A DNA stretch of 64,000 bases, taken from Ichthyophis bannanicus (lineage: Eukaryota; Chordata; Amphibia; Gymnophiona; Ichthyophiidae). Under the pieces are notes generated by a model. That model was not told where the DNA came from and made no database searches. It saw only the letters and a list, made by a program, of their open reading frames with translations. The stretch covers positions 1,227,763,312 to 1,227,827,311 of the forward strand of contig CM066031.1 of the NCBI GenBank assembly GCA_033557465.1, written 5' to 3'. Position 1 is the stretch's first letter, and every line of letters begins with the position of its first letter. Below, one piece after another: positions 1 through 9,340 of this stretch. A program made the translations under genes and the position numbers.

Positions 1-1760
1 TCACCAGGTACCTCCCTCCTATTTTCCAGGGGAGCCTCCAAGACTCCCTCTGCACAGGGACCTACTCCTTCAGGAGTTAGCAAGTCTGCTAAAGGACCAG
101 ACGGTGGAACCGGTGCCCCACCACCTGAGAGGTCACGGCTTTTATTCCAGGTACTTTCTGGTACCAAAAAGAACAGGAGGCCTCAGACCCATCCTAGACT
201 TGCGCAACCTCAAGTTCCTGGAGAAGGAAAAGTTCAAGATGCCTACCCTTGGAATCCTGCTGCCCTACCTCCAGCAGGGAGATTGGCTATGCTCCTTGGA
301 TCTAAAGGATGCTTATACTCACATCCTTATTCATCCAGACCACAGACAATATCTCAGATTTGTTGTGGGAGGAAACCACTACCAGTACAGAGTACTACCC
401 TTTGGCCTAACCTCCGCCTCCAGGGTATTCACCAAGTGCCTGGCGGTGGTGGCGGCCTACCTGAGGTTTCAAGGTCTTTTTGTGTTCCCATACCTGGACG
501 ACTGGCTCATAAGGGGCCAGTCTGCTCAGGAGGCCAGTCAAGCCACCCTTCGCACTGTGGCTTTGCTTCAGCGCTTGGGGTTTGTCATAAACTTCGCAAA
601 GTCCACTTTGCTCCCGTCCCAGAACTTGGAATTCATAGGAGCAAGACACTCTTCAGGCGAAGGCTTTTCTGCCTGTGGACAGAGCCCACAGATTGATGGA
701 TCTAGCCAGGCAGTTTCACAGCAATTCCCTGGTCTCCGCCAGGCAATTCCTGCGGCTTCTCGGCCATATGGCTTCCACGGTTCATGTAACCCCCAATGCC
801 CGCCAGCATATGCGGCCTGCTCAGTGGAGCCTTCGAACTCAGTGGCATCAGGCCACCGGGAGCCTTGCAGAATCAATAAGAATATCCGCCCTGCTTGTCT
901 CCTCTCTGCAGTGGTGGCTTCATCTTCCGAATCTGGTACTCGGAGTGGTTTTTCAATCCCCTCCGCATTCTCAGGTGCTGACGACAGATGCTTCTCTTCA
1001 AGGTTGGGGAGCGCATTGCCAAGGGGCATGTACTCAGGGTCTCTGGACCCCTTGGGAGGCTGCTCAGCAGATCAACTTCCTGGAGCTACGTGCGATACGC
1101 CTAGCTCTGAGGGCCTTCTCCCATCTCACGTCTCACCAGTCTGTACTGGTACAGACGGACAATCAAGTTGCCATGTTTTACTTGAACAAACAGGGAGGCA
1201 CAGGCTCCTTCTCTGTCAGGAAGCACAACGGCTGTGCTCCTGGGCCATCAATCACGGAATCCTTCTCAAGGCCGTCTATCTCCCAGGTTAAGAGAATTAC
1301 CTGGCGGACAGGCTGAGCAGAATCCTGCAACCACATGAGTGGCGGTTGAATCCATTGGTGGTTCAACAGATCTTTCTCAGGTTGGGCCTCCCCACCATGG
1401 ATCTTTTCGCCAGTTCTCTGAACCGGCAACTCCCGAGATTCTGTTCCAGACAACCGCATCCTCTCCGAGTGGCAGCGGATGTGTTTCTGATCCCGTGGTC
1501 CAAAGGCCTACGTATGCGTTTCCTCCCACGCCACTAGTGTCCAGAACACTATTCAAAGTCCTCAGGGATGAGGCCTCGATGATTCTGATAGCCCCCAGGT
1601 GGCCGAGGCAACCGTGGTTCCCGCTTTTGCTGCAACTGGCGGTGGACGCTCCTATTCCTCTGGGGATTCAACACAATCTCCTGTCTCAAGAACAGGGATC
1701 TCTCTTACACCCCAACCTCCAGTCCCTTCATCTGATGGCCTGGCTGCTGAAAGGGTAGTT
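1..1760 (+). pseudogene. DIRS RT / RNase H polyprotein, frameshifted
   Basis: The encoded enzyme would copy element RNA into DNA and degrade the RNA strand. RT motifs read in one frame from about 104: GGLRPILDLRNL, LDLKDAYTHILIHP (motif A aspartates), VLPFGLTSA and the catalytic YLDDWLI near 488. Near 655 the frame changes after a small deletion. RNase H then follows, with LTTDASLQGWGAHC, LELRAIRLAL and QTDNQVAMFYLNKQGGTGS. Further shifts occur near 1220 and 1520. The last segment has DLFAS, QLPRFCSRQPHPLR and APRWPRQPWFPLLLQL; DIRS elements are reported to carry a methyltransferase-like domain in this general position, but I cannot confirm that identity here. The 5' end lies outside the window. 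Confidence 0.9.
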
Positions 1761-2791
1761 CTGGCTCCCCTACTACTGCCTAGAGAGGTGGAGGACGTAG
1801 TCTTAGCCTCTAGAAGGCAGTCCACCCGGAACTCCTACTCTCATAAGTGGCGTAGATTCTCCACATGGTGTGCTCAGCACAACGAGAATCCCTTCTCGTG
1901 TTTGGTAGTGGTAGTTTTGCAATATTTGCTTCACCTCTCCAATCTAGGCCTTAAGTCCAATTCTGTCAGAGTTCACCTCAGTGCTCTCTCAGCGCACCAC
2001 TCGTTGGTGGACGGGCGGCCTCTTTCCAACCACCCTTTAGTGGCTCGTTTCCTCAGAGGCCACCTCCTGCTTAAGCCTTCTTTACGTCCACCGGCCCCTG
2101 AGTGGGATTTAAATGTGATCTTACAGCGGATTACTTGTCCACCATTTGAACCTATGGCTACCTGTCCTCTCCGTTTTCTGTCCTGGAAAACTTTGTTCCT
2201 GGTAGCTCTTACCTCTGCTAGGCGAGTAAGTGAACTTCAGGCGCTGGTGTCTGATTCCCCCTTACACTAGGTTCTACAGGAATAGGGTAGTCTTACGGAC
2301 TCACCCCAAATTTCTCCCTAAGGTTGTCTCCTCTTTCCACCTCAATCAGGAGGTGGTTCTTCCGACCTTCTTTCCCAGGCCGCATGCCAACAGGGCTGAG
2401 ACGGTTCTGCATACCCTGGACTGTAGGAGGGTATTATCATTCTACCTTGACCGTACACGGGAGCATCGGAGGGCTCTTCAGCTCTTCGTTTCTTTTGACC
2501 CCAATAAGTTGGGGTTACCTGTCTCCAAGCGTACTTTGTCCATATGGGTCGCTGACTATCGCCTGGGCTTATGGGGCAGCCGGCCTCTCGGAGGGTCGAG
2601 TCACGGCTCATCGTGTCAGGGCGAAGGCTGCGTCAGTGGCTCATCTCCGCTCTGTTCCGTTGGCAGACATCTGCCGGGCCGCTACTTGGTCTTCAAGCCA
2701 GACTTTTGCGGCCCATTACTGCCTTGAGAGGGAGTCCCACAGGGACAGTGCTTTCGGACAGGCAGTACTCCATAATCTCTTTGGGGTTTAG
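1690..2791 (+). pseudogene. DIRS tyrosine recombinase (YR), frameshifted
   Basis: This is the integrase of a DIRS element, a phage-integrase-fold recombinase that joins the circular DNA intermediate to the target. The N-terminal part starts around PREVEDVVLASRRQSTR and overlaps the end of the RT/RH frame, which is usual in this group. The core has the first catalytic Arg in TSARRVSELQAL, then RTHPKFLPKVVSSFHLN, the HxxR box in TAHRVRAKAAS, and a terminal HYCLE carrying the likely nucleophilic Tyr. Frameshifts near 2265 and 2560 break it into three frames. It ends at NLFGV, with the stop at about 2791. Confidence 0.9.
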
Positions 2792-2938
2792 GCAACTCCT
2801 TCCCTCCGGCCCTGATGTTGGGCTACAGGTCGGGGGCGTTCTCTGAGAAGATTCCTTCCTTACGTTCTGACGCTCTAGAGGGAGCTCATTTTTTCGGCTT
2901 GGGGTCTCCGGTAGCCTTAAGCTGGGGAGTCCCCACAT

Positions 2939-3030
2939 GTGAGGACTGACTTCCTGCTTGGTCCTGGAGAAAGAGTAGTTACTCACCTGTAACAGGTGTT
3001 CTCCAGGAGCAGCAGGAATCAGTCCTCACA
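2939..3030 (+). repeat. Internal complementary region (ICR) of A1
   Basis: The segment reads through GTGAGGACTGACTTCCTGC, GGTCCTGGAGAAAGAG and TAGTTACTCACCTG. Its reverse complement equals the right terminus (ending GTGAGTAACTACTCTTT) joined to the left terminus (starting CTCCAGGACCAAGCAGG). This is what the DIRS replication model predicts for the ICR, the splint for circle closure. The same arrangement occurs in A2, A3 and all B and C tails in this window. Confidence 0.85.
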
Positions 3031-3300
3031 ACCCTCCCTCCTCCTCTTGGAATTGCAGTCATATGCTTTATTTTTTGCTATTTTTGCTGTCTTTTAGCTA
3101 TGTCATCAGACTGAGCAAGATGGCACCCTTGGGCGGGAAGGGGACCGCGCATGTGCGCTGCAATTCCCAAAGACTTTCTTTGAAAGCTGGGGAAATGCTC
3201 TGCACGGGGGCTCAGTCGGCGCCGACGTCACGCATATGTGAGGACTGATTCCTGCTGCTCCTGGAGAACACCTGTTACAGGTGAGTAACTACTCTTTCTC
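2967..3300 (+). repeat. Inverted right-end unit with 64-bp arms (A1)
   Basis: Arms 2967-3030 and 3237-3300 are reverse complements over 64 bp; I checked the pairing at both ends. They contain the hyphenated palindrome CACCTGTAACAGGTG. About 206 bp lie between the arms. The spacer resembles the element's own left end in reverse, including CTCAGT, the GGCGCC palindrome and the C-rich segment. The unit is therefore the right inverted repeat plus ICR and could fold into a long stem. Confidence 0.85.
3098..3280 (+). other. Exon-like segment in the A1 right end
   Basis: A T-rich tract ending TGCTGTCTTTTAG precedes position 3098, and CAG followed by GTGAGT lies at 3278-3286. The 183 bases between them are framed like an internal exon by a good 3' splice-site consensus and a perfect 5' splice-site consensus. 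The same pair occurs in other right ends, for example near 19618-19799, where the donor has mutated to CAGTTGAGT. Splicing is not shown; this is a sequence resemblance only. Confidence 0.35.
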
Positions 3301-3793
3301 ACACCTGTTCCATACCTAATCAACTCCTACCCGCCATCCCTGGTAGGATGCCAGAGATCCATGGGGGGAAGTGGAGCCCTGTTCAGGGACACACAGCTTC
3401 TAGGGTCTCTCCCTGGCACCTAAAGCTAGGGAGTCCCCACATGTGATAACTACATTCCTGCTTGTTCCTGGAGATAGCATAGTTACTCACCTGTAACAGG
3501 TGATCTCTGGGAACAGCAGGAATTTAGTCCTCACAACCCACCCACCTCCCCTAGGAGTTGTATCTCTCTGTCTCTTTCCTTTCCCGCTCTCTCTCTCTTT
3601 GTCTCAGCTTTAAAACTCAACTGGAGAGAGGCAGTTGGGAAAGGCGTGAAGGCAGCACGCAGGCACTGTGGGATGCTCCCAAAAGCTTTCTAATTGGATG
3701 CTGGGGAGTGTTCCTGCGCAGGCTCCGACGATACCCATATGTGAGGACTAAATTCCTGCTGTTCCCGGAGATCACCTGTTGCAGGTGAGTAAC
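3301..3793 (+). mobile_element. DIRS-B tail (copy B0), host of A1
   Basis: The sequence starts ACACCTGTTCCATACC and matches the B2 tail from about 55390, including the segment AGGATGCCAGAGATCCATGG. It carries a B-type ICR (TTGTTCCTGGAGATAGC) near 3456 and ends CAGGTGAGTAACTATGC. Only the right end of this B copy lies in the window; the rest is upstream of A1. No coding sequence is present. Confidence 0.8.
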
Positions 3794-3999
3794 TATGCTT
3801 TACTGCTGTCCTAGCTATGTCATCAGACTGAGCAAGATGGCACCATTGGGCAGGAAGGGGATTATGCATGCATGGTAGCACGCCTAAAGGCTTTCTTTGA
3901 AAGCTGGGGAAATGGTCCATGTGGGCTCTGCCTGCACTGATGTCACCCATATGTGAGGACTGATTCCTGCTGTCTCTGAAGAACATATTTTACAGGTGT
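3794..3999 (+). mobile_element. DIRS-C tail end (copy C0), host of B0
   Basis: After the B0 terminus the sequence resumes inside a C-type right-end unit: CTAGCTATGTCATCAGACTG, GGGCAGGAAGGGGA, then CATATGTGAGGACTGATTCC and a decayed terminus TACAGGTGTGTAACGATGC. It matches the right-end units of C2 and C3. This is the third layer of the nest at the left edge of the window. Confidence 0.75.
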
Positions 4000-4785
4000 G
4001 TAACGATGCTGTTTCTACTGGCTCTGTCCAAGTCCTGGATCTGATGATAATGACATACAGATTTCTATCCTGAATGTTTTCTTTCAGATTCTGTTCAGAG
4101 CCTCACAGCCTAGGTATAGTAATGGTTCCATATTATCCTGCTAGACAGACCAGTGGGTAGTGCCCTGCTCCCACCCCACCGCTTGCCAGCAGATGATGGA
4201 AACAGTCTAGAACCTTCTAGTGCTGACATCAGTAGTGTTAAGGTTGGTGCAGCTAGAGACATCTCTGTGTATTTTTCTATTTCCTGCAGATGGTGGTTGC
4301 TGAATGGTGCAGCATTGATTTTGAGACTCCTAGGATGCTGTCCCAGTTGAGCCTGTTTAACAGATGTCTCCACGGTGTATCTGTGAATAGCCTGCTGGAA
4401 TTTCCCACTTGCGTGGTGGGGAAGCCAGATTACCCATCAGTGCCTGACTGGTTGAGCCTTGGCCTATAGCTGATAGAGGGCTGTTATGGGTGCCATCACA
4501 ACCTTCCCTCTCTGACCTACTTTTCTCCCTACCCCCACCAGCCCTCTTCAATGGGGGGGGGGGGGGGGGGGTAGTCGGATTGTAGTTAATTTGTCTCTTG
4601 TGAGGGAGAGTGTCAAGAAGTCGGTAGCCTGTGGAGTACTGCTCTTGTTCCTGCTGGGGGCCTTAGCCTACAGGATATTTTTGACTAAGATTCCTGTTTC
4701 TACAGGTCACTTACCTCACAGCCTGGGTCGAGGGGACACTGCATCTGTGGATGGTTTCAGTTCTTTCCCTGTCTGTGCTAATGGG
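4000..4785 (+). mobile_element. DIRS-D 5'-end sequence (D1), decayed
   Basis: This contains the D-type terminal motif (TTATCCTGCTAGACAGACC near 4133), then a segment like the D3 left end at 57085 (GATGATGGAAACAG, TTCCTGCAGATGGTGG). No intact reading frame is visible. A run of about 18 G lies near 4554-4571. The remainder to 4785 resembles the D leader but is too diverged to align by eye. It flanks C0 on the left and C1 on the right. Confidence 0.5.
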
Positions 4786-5129
4786 GGTGACAAAATTGAG
4801 TGCTCTGTGGAGCAGGCCGAAAGGAGATGCCACCACGCATGTGTGGTCCCCTTCCTGCCCAAGGGTGCCACACATGCTCAGTCACCTTTATTCCGCGGAG
4901 CCCTTCAGATGTCTGGCTTGTCTCTGGAAAAAGTTGATTATCCATTCCCCGAGTTTCCAGCTCGTCTCCGGTATTGCACCGGTACTCTTCCCACCTACTG
5001 ACCTCAGTGCCTCTGCATCGGGTTCAGTTAAATTTTTGAAGCTTTTAGTATTTTTCTTTTTATGGCACCTTCATGCCTTGTTTTCTCCTGCTAGCAGCCC
5101 GGAGGATCTTTGACCTCGCAGGGGGTACT

Positions 5130-5147
5130 CCCCCCCCCCCCCCCCCC
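5130..5147 (+). repeat. Poly-C tract abutting the gag ATG
   Basis: Eighteen C residues directly precede the gag start at 5148. Other copies have a shorter pyrimidine run at the same place (A4 has T and C runs before 42705; C3 has CCCCATGG at 35921). The tract looks like expansion of an existing C-run in this copy. Confidence 0.8.
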
Positions 5148-6716
5148 ATGGCTACCAGTGGTTTTAAGAAGTGTGATCAGTGCTCTAAAATCATGTCTTT
5201 CACCAATGCACACGACTGCTGCCTCGGGCCAGACCACGACACGGCAGCCTGCGGACTCTGCAAGAGGATGTCCAGAAAGGCCCTCGAGCTGCCAGCAGCA
5301 GCATGAAAAGTTTTTCCCTGATGCCTCCGAAGGCCAGGGCCTCATCTGAGGTCCTGACATCTCAGGTGGAGCTCTTCAAGTCCAAGCCTTGTTGTGGGTC
5401 CTCAGAAAGGGGGTCTCCCTCAAGGGAACCCAGGAAGAAGAAGAAATCTTTGAAGGTGGCGTCCTTTGGATGGTTCTGACAGGCCAGGAGCTGCCCGGGC
5501 CCGGTCCCGCAGTCCGAGATGCTCATCCGAGGCGTCGGACAAGGAGTGATCTGCAAAGGTCCCCTGGAAGGATCCGGCCACGGTCCCAGACACCATCCTC
5601 GTCGAGGATTCTCCTTCATGGGAGCTGGTGTCGGGTCCGAGTCCCAAGGACCCCATGCTGAAGACTGCAGAGCCTTCTGGTCTGGAGTCCAGAATGACTG
5701 CCCTGGAGCACAGTTTGTCTGCCTTCATGGACCAGCAGTGGGTGCTGTTGTCCAGCATGACTGGTTCATCCGCCCCAACCACCAGGCCCTTGACATCCAA
5801 GATGTCCCTGGAAGTAGAGCCAATCCGCGAGGTCCTTCGGCCTCAAGTCGATCCTTGGCCGAAGTCCTGCTCTGAGTGCCGCTTGATGGGACCGCAGTCA
5901 GCCCTGGCAAGTTTACCGGGTGCCGGCTGCAGGGCATCAGGGACCTTGGTCTTCAGAGCAGCCCTCCTACAAATCCTCCATGGACTACTCCGAGTAGGAG
6001 ATGGAGGACGAGGAGTCCTCCGATACCCGTTGCCATCGCAACATCCCCTCGGATTCTCCCATCTTGCAACCTAGGCGGCTCTCCCCGCCAGAGGACATGG
6101 GCTTCCTGGACTTTGTCAAGGACATGTCTAAGGCCCTGGCATTCCCGGGGGAGGGGGGGGGGGTAATCACGGGCAGTTGAGTTGGAGATCCTCCAGTACG
6201 AGGCCCCTCCATGGGAATCACTTAGTGCCCATCCTGGAATGGCTCATGCTCCGCATGTGGGAGACACCAGTGTCTGTGCCGGTGGTAAGCAGATGGCTCA
6301 ACTTGATGTATTGGGTCTGCCGGAGCCCGGTCTTCGGGAGCCCGGTCTTCCAGAAGTCGCAACTGCCACATAACTCCATAATGGTGGAGTCGGCCATGCG
6401 TCGGCTGAAAAGCCAGAAGATGCACTCCTCAGTGTCCCCCGGCAGGGAGGCCCGAACCTTGAATGCCCTCGGCAGAAAGTGCTACCAGGGCTTGATGCTC
6501 ATTTGCCACATTCAGGCCTACCAGCTGTACATGGGCATGTACTTGAGAGACCTGGCGAAGGAACTCGCTGGGTTCTCAGCTGGCCTCTCCGAGGAACCTT
6601 TGCAGCGGTTCAAGAGCCTGGCCAAGGCCATCCATGAGTGCTCCAAATTCATGTCTCGAGTGGCTTATGACTGGTTTGAGTCGGTGGCTCAGGTAGCTGC
6701 GGCGGGCATCAGTGCA
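5148..6716 (+). pseudogene. DIRS-C gag, frameshifted
   Basis: This is the structural protein of the element. It starts at ATG 5148 with ATSGFKKCDQCSKIMSFTNA followed by HDCC, the N-terminal Cys/His zinc knuckle shared by all gag copies here; the second half has CGLCKRMSRKAL. The middle is a Ser/Pro/acidic linker broken by several frameshifts and a poly-G run near 6150. The conserved C-terminal half reads from about 6360: NSIMVESAMRRLKSQKMHS, GREARTLNALGRKCYQG, YQLYMGMYLRDLAKELAGFS, CSKFMSRVAYDWFES. It runs in frame into YR sequence at about 6717, where other copies continue with RRQAWLQSSDLE. Confidence 0.85.
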
Positions 6717-7722
6717 CCTGGGGTCCCTGTTGCTGACAGCATGGCCACTGAGAGGGTGACTCGGGCCCCTTTCAACCTTCTGGTTGAGGTGGAGGACATT
6801 CTGCTGGCCTCTCGCAAGACCTCTACTGAAATGGTGCAGGTTCTCTGCTTGGTGTGCTGAACACGGGGCTGATCCTTTCTCCTTCCCGGTGACTCTGGTG
6901 TTACAGTACCTTCTCCACCTCTCTGTCTGGGCTCAAGTCTATCTCTGTCTAAATGCATCTGAGTGCCCTGGCAGCGCACCACCATCCAGTGGATGGTAGG
7001 CCCCTCTCGGTCCAACCTTTGTTGACCCATTTCCTTCGGGGCCTTCTATTATCGAAACCTCCGGTTTGCCCTCGGGCAACCGAATGGGACCTCAATGTTG
7101 TGTTGGGGAAGCTCACTCGCCCACCTTTAGAGCCTCCGGTTGCGCTCACCTCCACTCACATAGTTATTGAGATCCAAGCCCTGGTGGCAGAGGCGCCTTA
7201 TACCAGGTTCTATAAGAACAGAGTGGTGCTTCGCACGCACCCCAAATTCCTGCCGAAGGTAGTGTCGTCATTCCATCTCAACCAGGAAGTGGTGCTTCCT
7301 ACCTTCTTCCCAGTCAGGTGGAGACTATCCTTCACACCTTGGACTGTAAGAGGGCTTTGTCATTCTGTATCCATTGCACTCGGGGCCACCACAAAGCTGC
7401 TCAGCATTTCATCTCCTATGACCCCAGCAGGCTGAGGGAGGTGGTGACCAAACGTACGCTGTCCACATGGATGGCGGACTGTATTGCCCTTGCTTATGAG
7501 CAGGTGAGGCTCCCGCTGGAGGTCCATGTCACAGTGCACCGTATCAGGACCATGGCGACTTTGGTGGCAAACTTGCGCTCTGTCCTGATGACGGATATCT
7601 GCCGGGCTGCCACCTGGTCTTCAGTTCATACCTTCACAGCTCATTACTGCCTAGAAAGAGAATCCTGACGGGACAATGCCTTTGACCAGGCTGTGCTCCA
7701 TAACAGTTTCGGGGTCTAAGCA
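6717..7722 (+). pseudogene. DIRS-C YR, fused to gag by deletion
   Basis: The reading frame passes from gag (ending VAAAGISA) straight into PGVPVADSMATERV and VEVEDILLASRKTS, the start of the YR seen in C2 at 33160. About 2.4 kb of RT/RH is missing. The N-terminal part is frameshifted near 6840. The core has RTHPKFLPKVVSSFHLN, LDCKRALSF, the HxxR box as TVHRIRTMATL, and HYCLERES. The first catalytic Arg region is damaged: after ALTS the usual ARRVSELQ is replaced by THIVIEIQAL. The copy cannot code for an active enzyme. Confidence 0.85.
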
Positions 7723-7982
7723 ACTCCTACCCTCCGATCCTTAAGAACATAAGATATGCCATACTGGGTCAGACCAAGGTCCATCAAGCCCAGTATCCTG
7801 TTTCCAACAGTGGCCAATCTAGATCATACGTACCTAGCAGTTCCCCAAAAGACACAGGTTCCACAATGCTTGTATGGGTCAAGCATTGATATCCTGGGTC
7901 CCTTTTTAATAATAGTTTATGGACCTTTCCTCCAGGAATTTGAACAAACCTTTTTTAAACCCAGCTACACTAACAGCCTTTA

Positions 7983-8977
7983 CTACATCCTCTGATAACA
8001 AATTCCAGTTTGATTACATGTTGAGTGAAAAAAATATTTTCTCTTATTAGTCTTAAATAGTTTACCCTGTAGCTTCATTGCATGTCCTCTAGTCTTTCTA
8101 TATTCTGATAACGTAAACAATCGATCTACATTTACCTGTTCCACTCCATTTATTAATTTATGGACTTCAATCATATCTCCCCTCAGCCGTCTCTTTTCCA
8201 GGTTAAAGACCCCTAACCTTTTTAGTTCTTCATAGGGGTATCCTTCCATCCCCTTTACCATTTTGGTGGCTTTTCTCTGAACCTTTTCTAATAACGCTAT
8301 ATCCTTTTATTAAGATACAGCGACCAGAATTGCACACAATATTCAAGGTGCGGTCTCACCATGGAACAATATAGAGGCATTATAATAATCTTTATTTTCC
8401 ATTCCTTTTCTTATGATACCTCGCATTCTATTTGCTCTCTTGGCCACCGCTGCACACTGGACTGAGGGTTTTAACATGTTATCCACAATGACGCCTAAAT
8501 CTTTTTCCTGGGTGATGGTTTCTAACGTGGAACCTTGCATTGTGTAACCATAGTTTGGGTTGTTCTTCCCTAGGTGCATAACTTTGCACTTGTCCACGTT
8601 AAATTTCATCGGCCATTTTGATGCCCAGTCTTCCAATTAAGATCCTCTTGCAACTTTCCACAATCCTCATTGGTTTTAACAACTTGAAATAGTTTTGTGT
8701 CATCTGCAAATTTGATAACCTCACTCATTATTCCCTTTTCCAGGTCATTTATGAATATGTCAAAAAGCAGCAGACCCAGCACAGATCCCTGGGGTACACC
8801 ACTATTAACCTGTCTCCATTGGGAAAATTGGCCATTTAGCCCTACCCTCTGCTTTCTATCTTTTAACCAGTTTCTGATCCACAATAGAACACTGCCTCCT
8901 ATCCCATGACTCTTTAGTTTTGCCAAAAGTCTCTGGTGACCTTTGTCAAAGGCTTTCTGAAAGTCGAAATACACTAT
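7983..8977 (-). pseudogene. CR1 ORF2, RT palm to C-terminus
   Basis: Minus-strand frames give FQKAFDK (motif A), LLWIRNWLKDRKQRVGLN, NSGVPQGSVLG (motif B) and FADDTKLF (motif C, catalytic Asp pair), then MHLGKNNPNYGYTMQG, KDLGVIVDNMLKPS, and near 8240 VKGMEGYPYEELKRLGVFN and RLRGDMIEVHKLINGVEQ. Compared with CR1-2 it has at least three frameshifts and a VPH-to-G change after KAFDK. The copy is dead. Confidence 0.88.
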
Positions 8978-9016
8978 CTCCAGGAACAAGCAGGAATGAG
9001 TCTTCACATATGGGTA

Positions 9017-9030
9017 CGTCGGTACCGACG
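9017..9030. repeat. Palindrome in B1 left leader
   Basis: CGTCGGTACCGACG is a perfect 14-bp palindrome about 40 bases from the left end. At the same place A2 has GTCGGCGCCGAC and A4 has TCATCGGCGCCGATGA, so the symmetry is kept while the bases change. Confidence 0.75.
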
Positions 9031-9340
9031 GAGCCTGCACGGGAATGCTCCCCAGCATCCAATCAGAAAGCTTTTGGGAGCATCCCTCGCGCCTGCGCAG
9101 TGACGTCCCGCCTTTCCCACTGCCTCTCCTCAGTTTTCGTTTTTCCGCGGAGCCAACAGGACGACGTCCTGTCACCGCAGAAACTTTTCTCTTTAAAATC
9201 CTTATTTTCTTGTGGTCGCGGCTGTCTTTCCCGCCGATACCGGTACCGCCGGTGCTTTATTCTTTTCTTTTCAGACTTAGAGAAATATTTTCTCCTCAGT
9301 TTTTTGTTTTAACTTTTGAGGCCTATCAGGCCTTTCCAAC

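Larger units (their letters stand above)
1..3300 (+). mobile_element. DIRS-A copy A1, 5' part outside window
   Basis: This is the 3' part of a DIRS YR retrotransposon. In order it has RT, RNase H, a post-RNase H domain, YR, a non-coding 3' region with the ICR, and an inverted terminal unit. There is no protease or DDE integrase, which separates it from LTR elements. The right boundary is clear because B-type tail sequence resumes at 3301, in the middle of the point where copy B2 reads through from YR end to tail. A1 is therefore inserted in an older B copy. The coding parts carry several frameshifts, so the copy is dead. Confidence 0.9.
4786..7740 (+). mobile_element. DIRS-C copy C1, left part, RT/RH deleted
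   Basis: The left end is decayed; CTCCAGGAACAAG is not visible, but the leader with CCCAAGGGTGCCA and TTCCGCGGAGCCC near 4860-4905 is C-type. The segment carries gag and then YR with no RT or RNase H between them. It stops at TACCCTCCGATCC, where a CR1 3' end begins on the opposite strand. The rest of C1 resumes at 21718, so C1 is the outer shell of a 17-kb nest. Confidence 0.85.

Noticed and set aside
407..1029. Minus-strand frames of 80-150 codons over RT and YR regions
   Set aside because: They mirror coding constraint of the opposite strand and have no family motifs.
4591..5113. Short frames in the C1/D1 leader with a hydrophobic N-terminus, as a small membrane protein
   Set aside because: They run across the D1/C1 junction and the C-type leader, which is non-coding in other copies.
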